A stretch of 22,620 bases of DNA, taken from a virus. Both the position numbers and the translations under genes were made by a program. The first letter of the stretch is position 1, and each line of letters begins with the position of its first letter. This document shows positions 1 to 5,266 of the stretch, one piece after another. A model generated the notes under the pieces. The model saw only the letters and a list, made by a program, of their open reading frames with translations. It searched no databases and was not told where the DNA came from. The stretch lies in IMG/VR virus record IMGVR_UViG_3300017989_002588, positions 1 to 22,620 of that record, one strand, 5' to 3'.

Positions 1-190
1 CTTGCCACATTTCTTCAAATAATTTTAATGCTTTCACCCGTTGTAGAAATGTTAAATTTTCATACAACAAACAAGCGGTTCCTTTACATTTCGGACAATA
101 ATCCGGTGCCCAACTTCCCCCACCTTCAAAAAATGTATCGTGGATTAAACATTTCTCACAAAATAATTCTAAATCATGAAATTTTCTCAT
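1..190 (-). CDS. Zn-ribbon protein, 3' part cut off by window edge
   Basis: An open frame begins with ATG at 190 and runs off the left edge, giving 63 visible residues. Two Cys pairs are visible: FCEKC near residues 10-14 and YCPKC near 31-35. Spaced like this, they suggest a single zinc ribbon. The rest is polar with a helical C-terminal part (ENLTFLQRVKALKLFEEMW). The start codon follows the stop of the upstream 43-residue ORF by one base, so translation is probably coupled; its own SD (GGAAAAA) is weak. No family is recognised. Zinc binding is inferred from the Cys spacing only. Confidence 0.6.
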   Translation of the reverse strand, partial: MRKFHDLELFCEKCLIHDTFFEGGGSWAPDYCPKCKGTACLLYENLTFLQRVKALKLFEEMWQ

Positions 191-191
191 T

Positions 192-323
192 TTAATTTTT
201 TCCAATGGGTCTATAAAAAGTCTTCCAACAAGCTTTCCAATATTCCTTATATAATTCAACTGCAAAATTAACAATCATACCATGAGCATATTCTGTCGCA
301 ATAAACTTTAATATGTTCCCCAT
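192..323 (-). CDS. small hypothetical protein, 43 aa
   Basis: A 43-residue ORF starts MGNILKFIATEYAHGMIVNF and ends RPIGKN. It has a very good ribosome site (GGAGGG, 330-335) about six bases before ATG, and it stops one base before the next start, which supports it as a real gene. The N-terminal half is moderately hydrophobic and the C-terminal half is aromatic and basic (YKEYWKACWKTFYR), so membrane association is possible but no clear TM segment is seen. Function is unknown. Confidence 0.55.
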   Translation of the reverse strand: MGNILKFIATEYAHGMIVNFAVELYKEYWKACWKTFYRPIGKN

Positions 324-347
324 TCCCTACCCTCCGTTAATTTTTTT

Positions 348-393
348 AATGCGGACCCTACAGCTCCTCACTACTGTAGGATTTACCCGCATT
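348..393 (-). other. two-part hairpin directly after tRNA-Val
   Basis: Arms AATGCGG (348-354) and CCGCATT (387-393) pair perfectly over 7 bp. Inside them CCTACAG (357-363) and CTGTAGG (374-380) pair over another 7 bp. Read on the minus strand, this leaves a 6/2 internal loop and a 10-base apical loop containing GAGGAG. The structure starts one base after the discriminator of tRNA-Val and ends just before an A-rich tract and the SD of the 43-aa ORF. It is not followed by a T run on the minus strand, so it is not an intrinsic terminator. It may be a processing signal, a stability hairpin or a tRNA remnant; the choice is inference. Confidence 0.5.
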
Positions 394-394
394 G

Positions 395-466
395 TAGCCA
401 CGAGTGGATTTGAACCACTGACGCTCGCCTTGTAAGGGCGACGCTCTCCCTCTGAGCTACGCGGCT
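395..466 (-). tRNA. tRNA-Val (UAC)
   Basis: A complete 72-base cloverleaf folds on the minus strand. Acceptor AGCCGCG (460-466) pairs with CGTGGCT (396-402) with one G-U pair. The D stem is GCTC/GAGC. The anticodon stem is TCGCC/GGCGA around loop CTTACAA, giving anticodon UAC. The T arm AGTGG-TTCAAAT-CCACT is canonical. The discriminator is A (395) and CCA is not encoded, so a host nucleotidyltransferase would have to add it. It is third in a three-tRNA cluster and reads GUA, an A-ending codon likely to be favoured in this AT-rich genome. Confidence 0.95.
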
Positions 467-471
467 ATATT

Positions 472-558
472 TGGAGCCTCCGGTAGGATTCGAACCTACG
501 TGGGGTATAACCCGCCGGCTTACAAGGCCGGTGCTATCGACCACTAAGCGACGAAGGC
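472..558 (-). tRNA. tRNA-Thr (UGU), with a long variable arm
   Basis: The body is 84 bases (475-558) and CCA is encoded (474-472). The acceptor GCCTTCG pairs with CGGAGGC with one T-G pair. The D stem is short (GCT/AGC). The anticodon stem is CCGGC/GCCGG around CTTGTAA, giving anticodon UGU (Thr). The T arm is GTAGG-TTCGAAT-CCTAC. The variable region is 15 bases and can form GGGT/ACCC with a 3-base loop, as in class II tRNAs (Ser, Leu, bacterial Tyr); canonical tRNA-Thr has a 4-5 base variable loop. G1-C72, C2-G71 and G35-U36 match known threonyl-tRNA synthetase identity elements. The discriminator is U73. Confidence 0.85.
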
Positions 559-559
559 A

Positions 560-648
560 TGGAGGAAGAGGTAGGATTCGAACCCACGGAGCTTTTGACA
601 CCCTCTAGTTTTCAAAACTAGCGCCTTAAGCCACTCGGCCACTCTTCC
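560..648 (-). tRNA. tRNA-Ser (UGA)
   Basis: A class II tRNA of 86 bases plus encoded CCA (562-560). The acceptor GGAAGAG/CTCTTCC is fully paired. The D stem is GCC/GGC. The anticodon stem CTAGT/ACTAG encloses TTTGAAA, giving UGA (Ser, reads UCA). It has the long variable arm expected for Ser and a T arm GTGGG-TTCGAAT-CCTAC with one G-U pair. The discriminator is U, whereas bacterial tRNA-Ser usually has G73. The 5' end lies one base after the stop codon of the upstream ORF, so the cluster is probably co-transcribed with mRNA and released by processing. Confidence 0.93.
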
Positions 649-649
649 A

Positions 650-880
650 TTAACAACCCACATCACTAGGATCATCAGTGTGGGCTTCATCTTTTTTACT
701 ACATCCGTCACATTTAATTCCGCCATCACACGTGCAAAACATGCTTTTCAAAATTTTCATACCAATATAAGGTTGATCCCCTTCTCCTTCTTCTCGATCA
801 CCCCCAACAATATGAATCTGTTTTGTTTTAGGATCAATCATTAGATTTAACCTCACCCAGCCATCTGGATATTTTTCCAT
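650..880 (-). CDS. small Cys-rich hypothetical protein, 76 aa
   Basis: The ORF starts with ATG at 880 behind a strong SD (AAGGAGATTAAAG). The N-terminal half looks like a beta-hairpin region (WVRLNLMIDPKTKQIHIVGG). The C-terminal half carries FCTCDGGIKCDGCSKKD, four Cys in a CxC-x5-CxxC arrangement that could bind one zinc, followed by an acidic/His tail ending in Cys. It stops immediately before tRNA-Ser. No family recognised; metal binding is inferred. Confidence 0.7.
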   Translation of the reverse strand: MEKYPDGWVRLNLMIDPKTKQIHIVGGDREEGEGDQPYIGMKILKSMFCTCDGGIKCDGCSKKDEAHTDDPSDVGC

Positions 881-899
881 CTTTAATCTCCTTCCTTGT

Positions 900-1315
900 G
901 TAGATAGATAGTAATAGTATCATCTATTCCTTATAATTTGCTACCACCTTTTCTATAGTCTTACCACTATCATTCAATATATATGCAATAGTGTCGTAAA
1001 TTATAGAAAATTCTTCACCATTTTCTCTTCTACAAACAAAAACAACTGTATTCCAATCTTTAGCCTCATAATCTGTAGATATGTCTTTATTATATTGTAT
1101 ATTCTCATAATCCAGTATCATAATATCGTGATTACGAGTAACCTCATCCAATAATTCTGTTCTTCTAAATGTTGTTTTGCTAATTTTTCTTATATCATCC
1201 AGCATCCACCAATCTTGATTTATTTGATCTTTTTTGATTCCTGGATACCTTTCTATCTTTAGTATCATGTCTGTCTCCTTTTTATTTGTCTATTTACTGT
1301 CTACTATCTATCTAC
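900..1315. repeat. 13-bp inverted repeat flanking the 114-aa gene
   Basis: GTAGATAGATAGT at 900-912 has its exact reverse complement at 1303-1315. The two arms sit just outside the 924-1268 gene, in its 3' and 5' untranslated parts, and the right arm touches the stop codon of the 29-aa ORF. The sequence is low-complexity (TAGA repeats), so chance or replication slippage could explain it. Paired in RNA, it would join the two ends of the gene's message. Confidence 0.5.
924..1268 (-). CDS. hypothetical protein, 114 aa
   Basis: The start at 1268 has a clear SD (AAGGAGACAGAC before ATG). The product is polar and charged with a Trp-rich segment (QDWWMLDDIRKI, near 19-30) and alternating beta-type stretches (DWNTVVFVCRRENGEEFSII), suggesting a small soluble alpha/beta protein. 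No signal peptide, TM segment or metal site is seen, and I do not recognise a family. It lies between an A/T-rich gap and the 76-aa Cys protein and is bracketed by a 13-bp inverted repeat. Confidence 0.7.
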   Translation of the reverse strand: MILKIERYPGIKKDQINQDWWMLDDIRKISKTTFRRTELLDEVTRNHDIMILDYENIQYNKDISTDYEAKDWNTVVFVCRRENGEEFSIIYDTIAYILNDSGKTIEKVVANYKE

Positions 1316-1404
1316 TATTTAAAAACTTGCATCAAATGTACAATAAAACACCCACATGCATAAATTGCTAATGGGATGCTTATAATATAAAATAAAACAT
1401 CCAT
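1315..1404 (-). CDS. 29-aa single-span membrane peptide
   Basis: Residues MDVLFYIISIPLAIYACGCFIVHLMQVFK form almost entirely one hydrophobic helix. The ATG at 1404 follows the TAA of the 84-aa ORF by one base, and a purine-rich AAGGGTGGG lies upstream, so translational coupling is likely. A longer 74-codon frame (start 1539) reads through the upstream gene in another frame and is not preferred. Micro-membrane peptides are common in phage early/accessory regions; the function is unknown. Confidence 0.5.
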   Translation of the reverse strand: MDVLFYIISIPLAIYACGCFIVHLMQVFK

Positions 1405-1405
1405 T

Positions 1406-1660
1406 TTATCTATCCCACCCTTCTCTAGACTTCCAATGAGGAATTGTCTTAGGAGGATCTGGCCAAGGTTTTGGTGGATATACTTTACCGCCCTTAACTT
1501 TCCCCCTGCTTTTAATATTATTGCGTATGGAATAAACACCTAAAGACGTAATCAATAATCCAAATATAAATACGCCTTTAAACATAAGCATTATTCCTAA
1601 GCCGGCAATTATCACCGCCACCACCAAATCTCCAAAATCACACGGTTGTTGAAAAGTCAT
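1406..1660 (-). CDS. small membrane protein, 84 aa
   Basis: ATG at 1660 follows AGAGGTGAATA. Residues about 10-45 (DLVVAVIIAGLGIMLMF, then GVFIFGLLITSLGVYSI) form one long or two closely spaced TM segments. The tail is basic then Pro/Trp-rich (VYPPKPWPDPPKTIPHW) and probably cytoplasmic. It is the third of a run of short ORFs encoding hydrophobic or basic peptides. A holin-like role cannot be excluded, but no lysis enzyme is adjacent. Confidence 0.65.
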   Translation of the reverse strand: MTFQQPCDFGDLVVAVIIAGLGIMLMFKGVFIFGLLITSLGVYSIRNNIKSRGKVKGGKVYPPKPWPDPPKTIPHWKSREGWDR

Positions 1661-1669
1661 TATTCACCT

Positions 1670-1816
1670 CTATATAATAATACTTAAAAGACAAAGCGCA
1701 CAAAGTATTAATACTGGTATTCCAATAACCGGTATCCCTTTAGAACATGTAAATACACAAAAAGCTGCACCACATAGAAGCATAACTAAATTGTTTCTTA
1801 AAGTTTTATAGTCCAT
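1670..1816 (-). CDS. small membrane protein, 48 aa
   Basis: I place the start at ATG 1816 (MDYKTLRNNLVMLLCGAAF) because GGAGA lies just upstream at a good distance. A longer 76-codon version starting at 1900 is possible, but it has no SD and overlaps most of the better-supported ORF at 1806-1952. Residues 10-24 and 28-48 are two hydrophobic stretches separated by CSKGIP, giving a two-span hairpin. The first bases overlap the end of the upstream ORF. Function unknown. Confidence 0.5.
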   Translation of the reverse strand: MDYKTLRNNLVMLLCGAAFCVFTCSKGIPVIGIPVLILCALCLLSIII

Positions 1817-1952
1817 ACCATCTCCAATAGACAGAGCGGTAGCGGTTAGCTGCAATCCAAACCCAATTTGGAATAGATTTATTAACAGCATAATCTGCAT
1901 CCATGAATAAATGGAATATCCTATTACTCCAACAAATTGGTTTTCTACGCAT
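1806..1952 (-). CDS. basic aromatic-rich peptide, 48 aa
   Basis: The ORF runs from ATG 1952 (MRRKPICWSNRIFHLFMDAD) to GL at 1809. It begins five bases after the stop of the 44-aa ORF and its stop overlaps the SD/start of the next small gene, so it fits the tiling of the operon. It is unusually rich in Trp/Tyr/Arg (WVWIAANRYRSVYWRWYGL). The SD is weak (GAGA), so coupling to the upstream gene would be needed. It could be a chance frame, hence the moderate confidence. Confidence 0.4.
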   Translation of the reverse strand: MRRKPICWSNRIFHLFMDADYAVNKSIPNWVWIAANRYRSVYWRWYGL

Positions 1953-1957
1953 TTTCT

Positions 1958-2092
1958 CTACCATACCCTTTTCTTTTCGTCATATTCTTTTTGTGCTTGC
2001 TCATTTGTTTTGTTTTCATCCAACTGAGCTAATATAATGCCATAATCCTCATGATACTCTCTTTTCTTATCTCTACCTTTTTCTTCACACAT
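1958..2092 (-). CDS. charged hypothetical peptide, 44 aa
   Basis: ATG at 2092 sits behind an excellent SD (AAGGAGTTTAAT). The 44 residues are almost all charged (MCEEKGRDKKREYHEDYGII; EQAQKEYDEKKRVW) and predicted helical, with no TM segment. The gap of ten bases to the 67-aa gene upstream makes co-transcription likely. No family recognised. Confidence 0.6.
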   Translation of the reverse strand: MCEEKGRDKKREYHEDYGIILAQLDENKTNEQAQKEYDEKKRVW

Positions 2093-2102
2093 ATTAAACT
2101 CC

Positions 2103-2306
2103 TTAAAATTTTACTTCGGTGAAAATAAAATCTCTTACATCTTCTATAGTTTTAAAATCACACTTATCTAAATGCATATGTTTCTGATTGCCTATAACTT
2201 GAGTTTCCCATTCATTTTCTGCTTCACTAACACTAGCTACAATACCTTTCTCTTTATTAGAAATAAAATAAAAACCACCATTCAATTCAGAAATGTTTAT
2301 GCCCAT
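2103..2306 (-). CDS. hypothetical protein, 67 aa
   Basis: The start at 2306 lies inside the 3' end of the UDG gene (10-base overlap) and has its own SD (AAGGAGAAAATTAA). The sequence looks like a small alpha/beta protein: GGFYFISNKEKGIVASV forms a hairpin, and KTIEDVRDFIFTEV a C-terminal helix. Overlap with the glycosylase gene implies translational coupling, but a functional link is not shown. No family recognised. Confidence 0.65.
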   Translation of the reverse strand: MGINISELNGGFYFISNKEKGIVASVSEAENEWETQVIGNQKHMHLDKCDFKTIEDVRDFIFTEVKF

Positions 2307-2866
2307 TTAATTTTCTCCTTATAACATTCTATTGCAATTTTAAAATCGTGAATAACTTTCGGGTAATCCATACTTTCTATACCACCCTTCCTTGCCAAAT
2401 AAGAAGGATGATATGTAGGTACTATCATAATGTCTTTATAATACAAAATTTTTCCACGCAATTTACCTATCGGTAAATCTACATCTGTTAAATCTTGAGA
2501 TGCATCTGCACCAAGTGTTATAATCACATAGGGATTTAATAAACGGATTTGTTCCGCCAAAAAAGGACGGCAGGAATCTATCCATTTTTTAGATAGAGAT
2601 TTCCCTGCCGCAACGAAACATTTGACTAGATTAGTTATATACACATCGTTGTAGGTTAGATTTACTTCGTCTAATATTATATCTAAAAGTTTTCCAGCTC
2701 TACCAACAAAGGGTACTCCTGCCAAATTTTCATCGCGCGCGGGAACCATCCCACATATCATGATTTTAGCCTCAGAATTTCCTTTATCAAATACCGGATT
2801 TATTCGTCCTTTGTATAGATCACAACCAGTACAACTAGCTGCAGTCTGCCTTAGTTTATCAAGCAT
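2297..2866 (-). CDS. uracil-DNA glycosylase, family 4-like (Fe-S)
   Basis: The 189-residue product is expected to remove uracil from DNA by cleaving the N-glycosidic bond. Four Cys match the [4Fe-4S] ligands of family 4 UDGs: C12, C15 (CTGC), C83 (TNLVKC) and C99 (DSCRPFL). The core VPFVGRAGKLLD (51-62) and the C-terminal YHPSYLAR motif (H153) are typical of the family. Motif 1, usually GExPG, reads GMVPARDEN (39-47), so the usual Glu is Met here. Length is normal for the family. It starts at 2866 behind GAGGATAGG. With dUTPase and dCMP deaminase in the same window, the phage evidently manages uracil in its DNA. Confidence 0.88.
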   Translation of the reverse strand: MLDKLRQTAASCTGCDLYKGRINPVFDKGNSEAKIMICGMVPARDENLAGVPFVGRAGKLLDIILDEVNLTYNDVYITNLVKCFVAAGKSLSKKWIDSCRPFLAEQIRLLNPYVIITLGADASQDLTDVDLPIGKLRGKILYYKDIMIVPTYHPSYLARKGGIESMDYPKVIHDFKIAIECYKEKIKWA

Positions 2867-2945
2867 GCCTATCCTCTTTATTTTTTAAATCTCATTGCTT
2901 TACCTATCCTTCATCCGATACAGAAGCTGAAAAACAATGAGCTGA

Positions 2946-3374
2946 TTATTCATCATCTTCAAACAATTCTAATCCAGGATTCTTAATAGATTCCTCGACA
3001 AGTTGTTTGGTTGATTCAAAAATTTCAGAGCTATAGATTCTTTTTTCATCTTGAGCAAGCTCTATGTATTTCTTATAAGTCTCTTCTGAAGCTTTAGCTT
3101 TTTTAGAAACCTTACATCCCAATTGTTTTGCTTTCCTATTTATACAGGCCGCGATTTTTTTCTTTGTAGCCGCTGAAAATTTCGATCTACCTAGATAAGT
3201 TTTAGCAACAGCGACATGTTTGCAGTCTGGCACAGGAAAAGATCTGTTTGGGCCACAAAAGGTACTGGATTTCAGTTTTTTTCTATCTTTCGTGGTGAGC
3301 TTTTTACTTGTCTCTATTGCTCTTTCAGCCCTTTCAATCACAGCTTTCAATGTCTTTTCGCCACAACAACCCAT
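2946..3374 (-). CDS. conserved phage protein with GPNRSFPVPDC motif, 142 aa
   Basis: Residues 36-90 (STFCGPNRSFPVPDCKHVAV, then YLGRSKFSAATKKKI and ACINRKAKQLGC) resemble a short domain often seen in phage head/prohead-associated and uncharacterised proteins, with the pattern F-x-GPxRSFPxxDxxH. The N terminus is MGCCGEKTL with a basic helix. The C terminus is acidic (ELFEDDE). Six or more Cys suggest metal binding or disulfides. The SD is TAGGAGGAAG. A structural role is possible by analogy, but no capsid gene is in the window. Confidence 0.65.
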   Translation of the reverse strand: MGCCGEKTLKAVIERAERAIETSKKLTTKDRKKLKSSTFCGPNRSFPVPDCKHVAVAKTYLGRSKFSAATKKKIAACINRKAKQLGCKVSKKAKASEETYKKYIELAQDEKRIYSSEIFESTKQLVEESIKNPGLELFEDDE

Positions 3375-3392
3375 GACTTACTTCCTCCTAAT

Positions 3393-3566
3393 TTATTGTC
3401 TACCTCTTTGAATACCACGGCCTCTACCTTTAGGGGAGCCGCCTCGACCCCGACCTTTGCCGGATCGATTACCTCCGCCTCCACCAATTCTTTTTGGTGT
3501 AGGTACCCCTTTATTCTCACTCTTTGGACCTTTACCATCAGGACCAGTTCCGTCTCTACCTGGCAT
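3393..3566 (-). CDS. Gly/Arg-rich peptide with MPGRDGTGPDGKGP start, 57 aa
   Basis: ATG at 3566 follows GGTGGTGAT. The N-terminal MPGRDGTGPDGKGP closely resembles the start of small DUF5320-type proteins (MPGxDGTGPxGxGPxTG). The rest is low-complexity and basic (GGGGGNRSGKGRGRGG, GRGRGIQRGRQ) and probably disordered, with RGG-like features that could bind nucleic acid. A 76-codon frame overlapping it (3347-3577) is out of frame and lacks such a signature. The GC-rich stretch contrasts with the AT-rich surroundings because of the Gly/Arg codons. Confidence 0.7.
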   Translation of the reverse strand: MPGRDGTGPDGKGPKSENKGVPTPKRIGGGGGNRSGKGRGRGGSPKGRGRGIQRGRQ

Positions 3567-3580
3567 AATATCACCACCTT

Positions 3581-4159
3581 TTATTTAAATAAACTATAAA
3601 ATGTTTCCACAAATCTCTCAGGTGTATTGTTATCGAACCACCCTAAAATTTTACCATTTTTAGTTATTATTCTTTTAGCTGCATAAGCCATGTCAGCTAT
3701 AAGAGGTAAAGTATCTTCATCTACTCTATCGTAACAATCTATAAAAATAAAATCAAATCTTTGTTTAGTTTCATGCATATAAACAAGTCCATCCAGATTT
3801 AAAATCGTATGTCTTTTTTCAGGATAGACAGCATATTCATTACCATAATCATCTATAGTAAGCTTCTTATAAACATTTATAACGTCTTCATTTATCTCTA
3901 CCGTAGTTAAACTCCTAGCTCTAGGACAAGATAAAATATATTTTGAAGCCACCCCTAAACCTAAACCTATTTCTAGACAAGCTCCTTTTGGAAAATCATT
4001 TAATTGCCATATATAATCTTCCAATTCACTTTCTAAAGCCCATAAATTATGGCCAGGCCCAATCTCCAGATATAACTCATTGTTAAGACGATAAATTTTA
4101 GCATTTCCACTTTCCGCAACTAATTCCCCGTCTCTAAAATAAATCAATCCTTTATCCAT
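3581..4159 (-). CDS. spermidine-synthase-like methyltransferase
   Basis: The 192-residue protein has a class I Rossmann fold. Motif I is CLEIGLGLGVASKYIL (61-76), the acidic end of beta2 is TTVEINEDVINVYKK (85-99, E88) and post-beta4 is FDFIFIDCYDR (135-145). This arrangement is closest to the spermidine synthase/spermine synthase-like branch, but it lacks that family's N-terminal beta domain and is shorter. The substrate (polyamine, small molecule or nucleic acid) cannot be told. SD GGAGACGTTAA precedes ATG 4159. Confidence 0.7.
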   Translation of the reverse strand: MDKGLIYFRDGELVAESGNAKIYRLNNELYLEIGPGHNLWALESELEDYIWQLNDFPKGACLEIGLGLGVASKYILSCPRARSLTTVEINEDVINVYKKLTIDDYGNEYAVYPEKRHTILNLDGLVYMHETKQRFDFIFIDCYDRVDEDTLPLIADMAYAAKRIITKNGKILGWFDNNTPERFVETFYSLFK

Positions 4160-4189
4160 TTAACGTCTCCTATCTCTAACAAGGTTAAA

Positions 4190-4486
4190 TTATTCTGCAG
4201 GAGCCTTAGGGATATCTACCGCTTTTTCAAAATCAAAAACGAGCCTTATCTCTACTCCATCAGCTTTTTTCTCATCATATTCAGGACCAGATTCATACAT
4301 AGCTTTGATGTGTTTATTATACTTTACACCAACAGTTCCACTTTGAGAAATTGGGAGAAAAATTCCTAAAAGAGCATTAACTTCATCACTTACATATTGC
4401 ATCCATTTTAATGCTTGTTTTTGTTTTTCAGTTAATTCAGGTTCTTCCTTTTTAACTTCTTCTTTTATTTCCTTTTCTTTTGACAT
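4190..4486 (-). CDS. acidic hypothetical protein, 98 aa
   Basis: SD AAGGAGAGCTAGA precedes ATG at 4486. The first 25 residues are a Lys/Glu-rich helix (MSKEKEIKEEVKKEEPELTE). Then come WMQYVSDEVNALLGIFLP and a beta-like C-terminal half (GVEIRLVFDFEKAVDIPKAP). No TM segment is long enough to call. It sits between the metallopeptidase and methyltransferase genes with short spacers. Family unknown. Confidence 0.65.
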   Translation of the reverse strand: MSKEKEIKEEVKKEEPELTEKQKQALKWMQYVSDEVNALLGIFLPISQSGTVGVKYNKHIKAMYESGPEYDEKKADGVEIRLVFDFEKAVDIPKAPAE

Positions 4487-4497
4487 TCTAGCTCTCC

Positions 4498-4968
4498 TTA
4501 TTTCTTAGTAAGTTTTTTAAGCTCCTTTTCCTGCTCATAAACATCAGTTACTAAAGTTGCAAGCTTAAATCCCCAATCAGGATCGTCTTCATTTAATTTT
4601 ACCTCTGCGACAAAATCCTCTATATCATGGGGCAGTAGTTTTCTTTTGCCATTTTCATCAACAAATACATGCCTTAACTCATGGGAAAGCAATCGTATTC
4701 TATCCTTTTCATTAGCTAATTCCCATGCTTTTCTATCAACGATTAAAATATAATCATAACCGCCAACTTCAACTTCATGTTTTGTAAAATATTTAATTTT
4801 TTCATTAGCAACTTCAACAGATGCTAAACATATCTTACCTTTACTCACACGTTTCTTTGTATCAAACATTAATTTGATGTTTAAATTAGCACATGTATTT
4901 GGAAACCTCTCCTCTGCTACTTTTAAAAACACCTCTACTAAACTATCATCAGCATCTTCGTATCTCAT
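4498..4968 (-). CDS. putative phage zinc metallopeptidase
   Basis: The 156-residue protein contains LLSHELRHVF (93-102), a zincin HExxH motif (H96, E97, H100), followed by LLPHDIEDFVAEV (111-123). The HExxH plus pHDxEDF arrangement matches the 'putative phage metallopeptidase' family (PhageMetallopep). An N-terminal alpha/beta part (residues 1-90) includes YDYILIVDRKAWE, also typical. Its target is unknown; such proteins are usually cytoplasmic and lack a signal peptide, as here. SD GGAGAAGGTT precedes ATG 4968. Confidence 0.75.
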   Translation of the reverse strand: MRYEDADDSLVEVFLKVAEERFPNTCANLNIKLMFDTKKRVSKGKICLASVEVANEKIKYFTKHEVEVGGYDYILIVDRKAWELANEKDRIRLLSHELRHVFVDENGKRKLLPHDIEDFVAEVKLNEDDPDWGFKLATLVTDVYEQEKELKKLTKK

Positions 4969-4982
4969 AACCTTCTCCTTTC

Positions 4983-5219
4983 CTATTGATTTCTTTTATC
5001 ATTAAAATGCTTTTGTAATTTTCTCAAATCAGCAGCTAAAGCTTTTGAATTTTCAAGTTTTTTATTAGCTTTAGACTTCTTCTTTTTCTTTTTTGTTTTG
5101 ATCTCACCTTCGTGGCGTCCTTTCTTATCAAAACAAACTCGTCTGTATTTATTCCCTTTTAATGTTTCGGTTATAACCTTGCCTCCGGAATTCACACAAT
5201 TTATGAAATCTTGTGGCAT
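4983..5219 (-). CDS. Lys-rich small phage protein, 78 aa
   Basis: SD AAGGAGAGGTTT precedes ATG 5219. The N-terminal 40 residues (FINCVNSGGKVITETLKG, RRVCFDKKGRHEGE) form a small Cys-containing domain of a type I have seen repeatedly in phage and prophage hypothetical proteins. Then comes a strongly basic linker with six consecutive Lys (KKKKKKSKANKK) and a helical tail. Nucleic acid binding is plausible from charge but unproven. Confidence 0.6.
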   Translation of the reverse strand: MPQDFINCVNSGGKVITETLKGNKYRRVCFDKKGRHEGEIKTKKKKKKSKANKKLENSKALAADLRKLQKHFNDKRNQ

Positions 5220-5241
5220 AAACCTCTCCTTCCTAAAAATT

Positions 5242-5251
5242 ATGGGACCCG
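5242..5251. repeat. 10-bp element complementary to the hsp20 5' UTR
   Basis: ATGGGACCCG at 5242-5251 is the exact reverse complement of CGGGTCCCAT at 5792-5801. The first lies 15 bases after the hsp20 stop and 22 bases before the next start. The second lies in the hsp20 leader and overlaps the leader hairpin arm by four bases. In hsp20 mRNA the 3' copy could pair with the 5' leader. Confidence 0.45.
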
Positions 5252-5266
5252 CAGATATTTTAAATT

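Noticed and set aside
383-729. Two overlapping ORFs of 72 and 61 codons on the minus strand across the tRNA cluster
   Set aside because: They read through the three tRNA genes in different frames, lack SD sequences and have no domain signature.
1670-1900. 76-codon version of the 48-aa membrane ORF
   Set aside because: The longer start has no SD and overlaps a better-fitting small ORF; ATG 1816 has a good SD.
2867-2945. Possible 5-codon ORF (MRFKK) and a CTCATTG/CAATGAG inverted repeat in the gap before the UDG gene
   Set aside because: Too short to call. The repeat has a long loop and no T-run, so neither a gene nor a terminator is supported.
3347-3577. 76-codon minus-strand frame (MVILCQVETEL...)
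   Set aside because: It overlaps the DUF5320-like ORF at 3393-3566 in another frame and runs into the next gene; its composition does not look like a protein.
3216-3599. Plus-strand ORFs of 127 and 63 codons opposite the 142-aa and Gly/Arg-rich genes
   Set aside because: They are antisense shadows. All other genes are on the minus strand, and the opposite frames have strong SDs and recognisable motifs.
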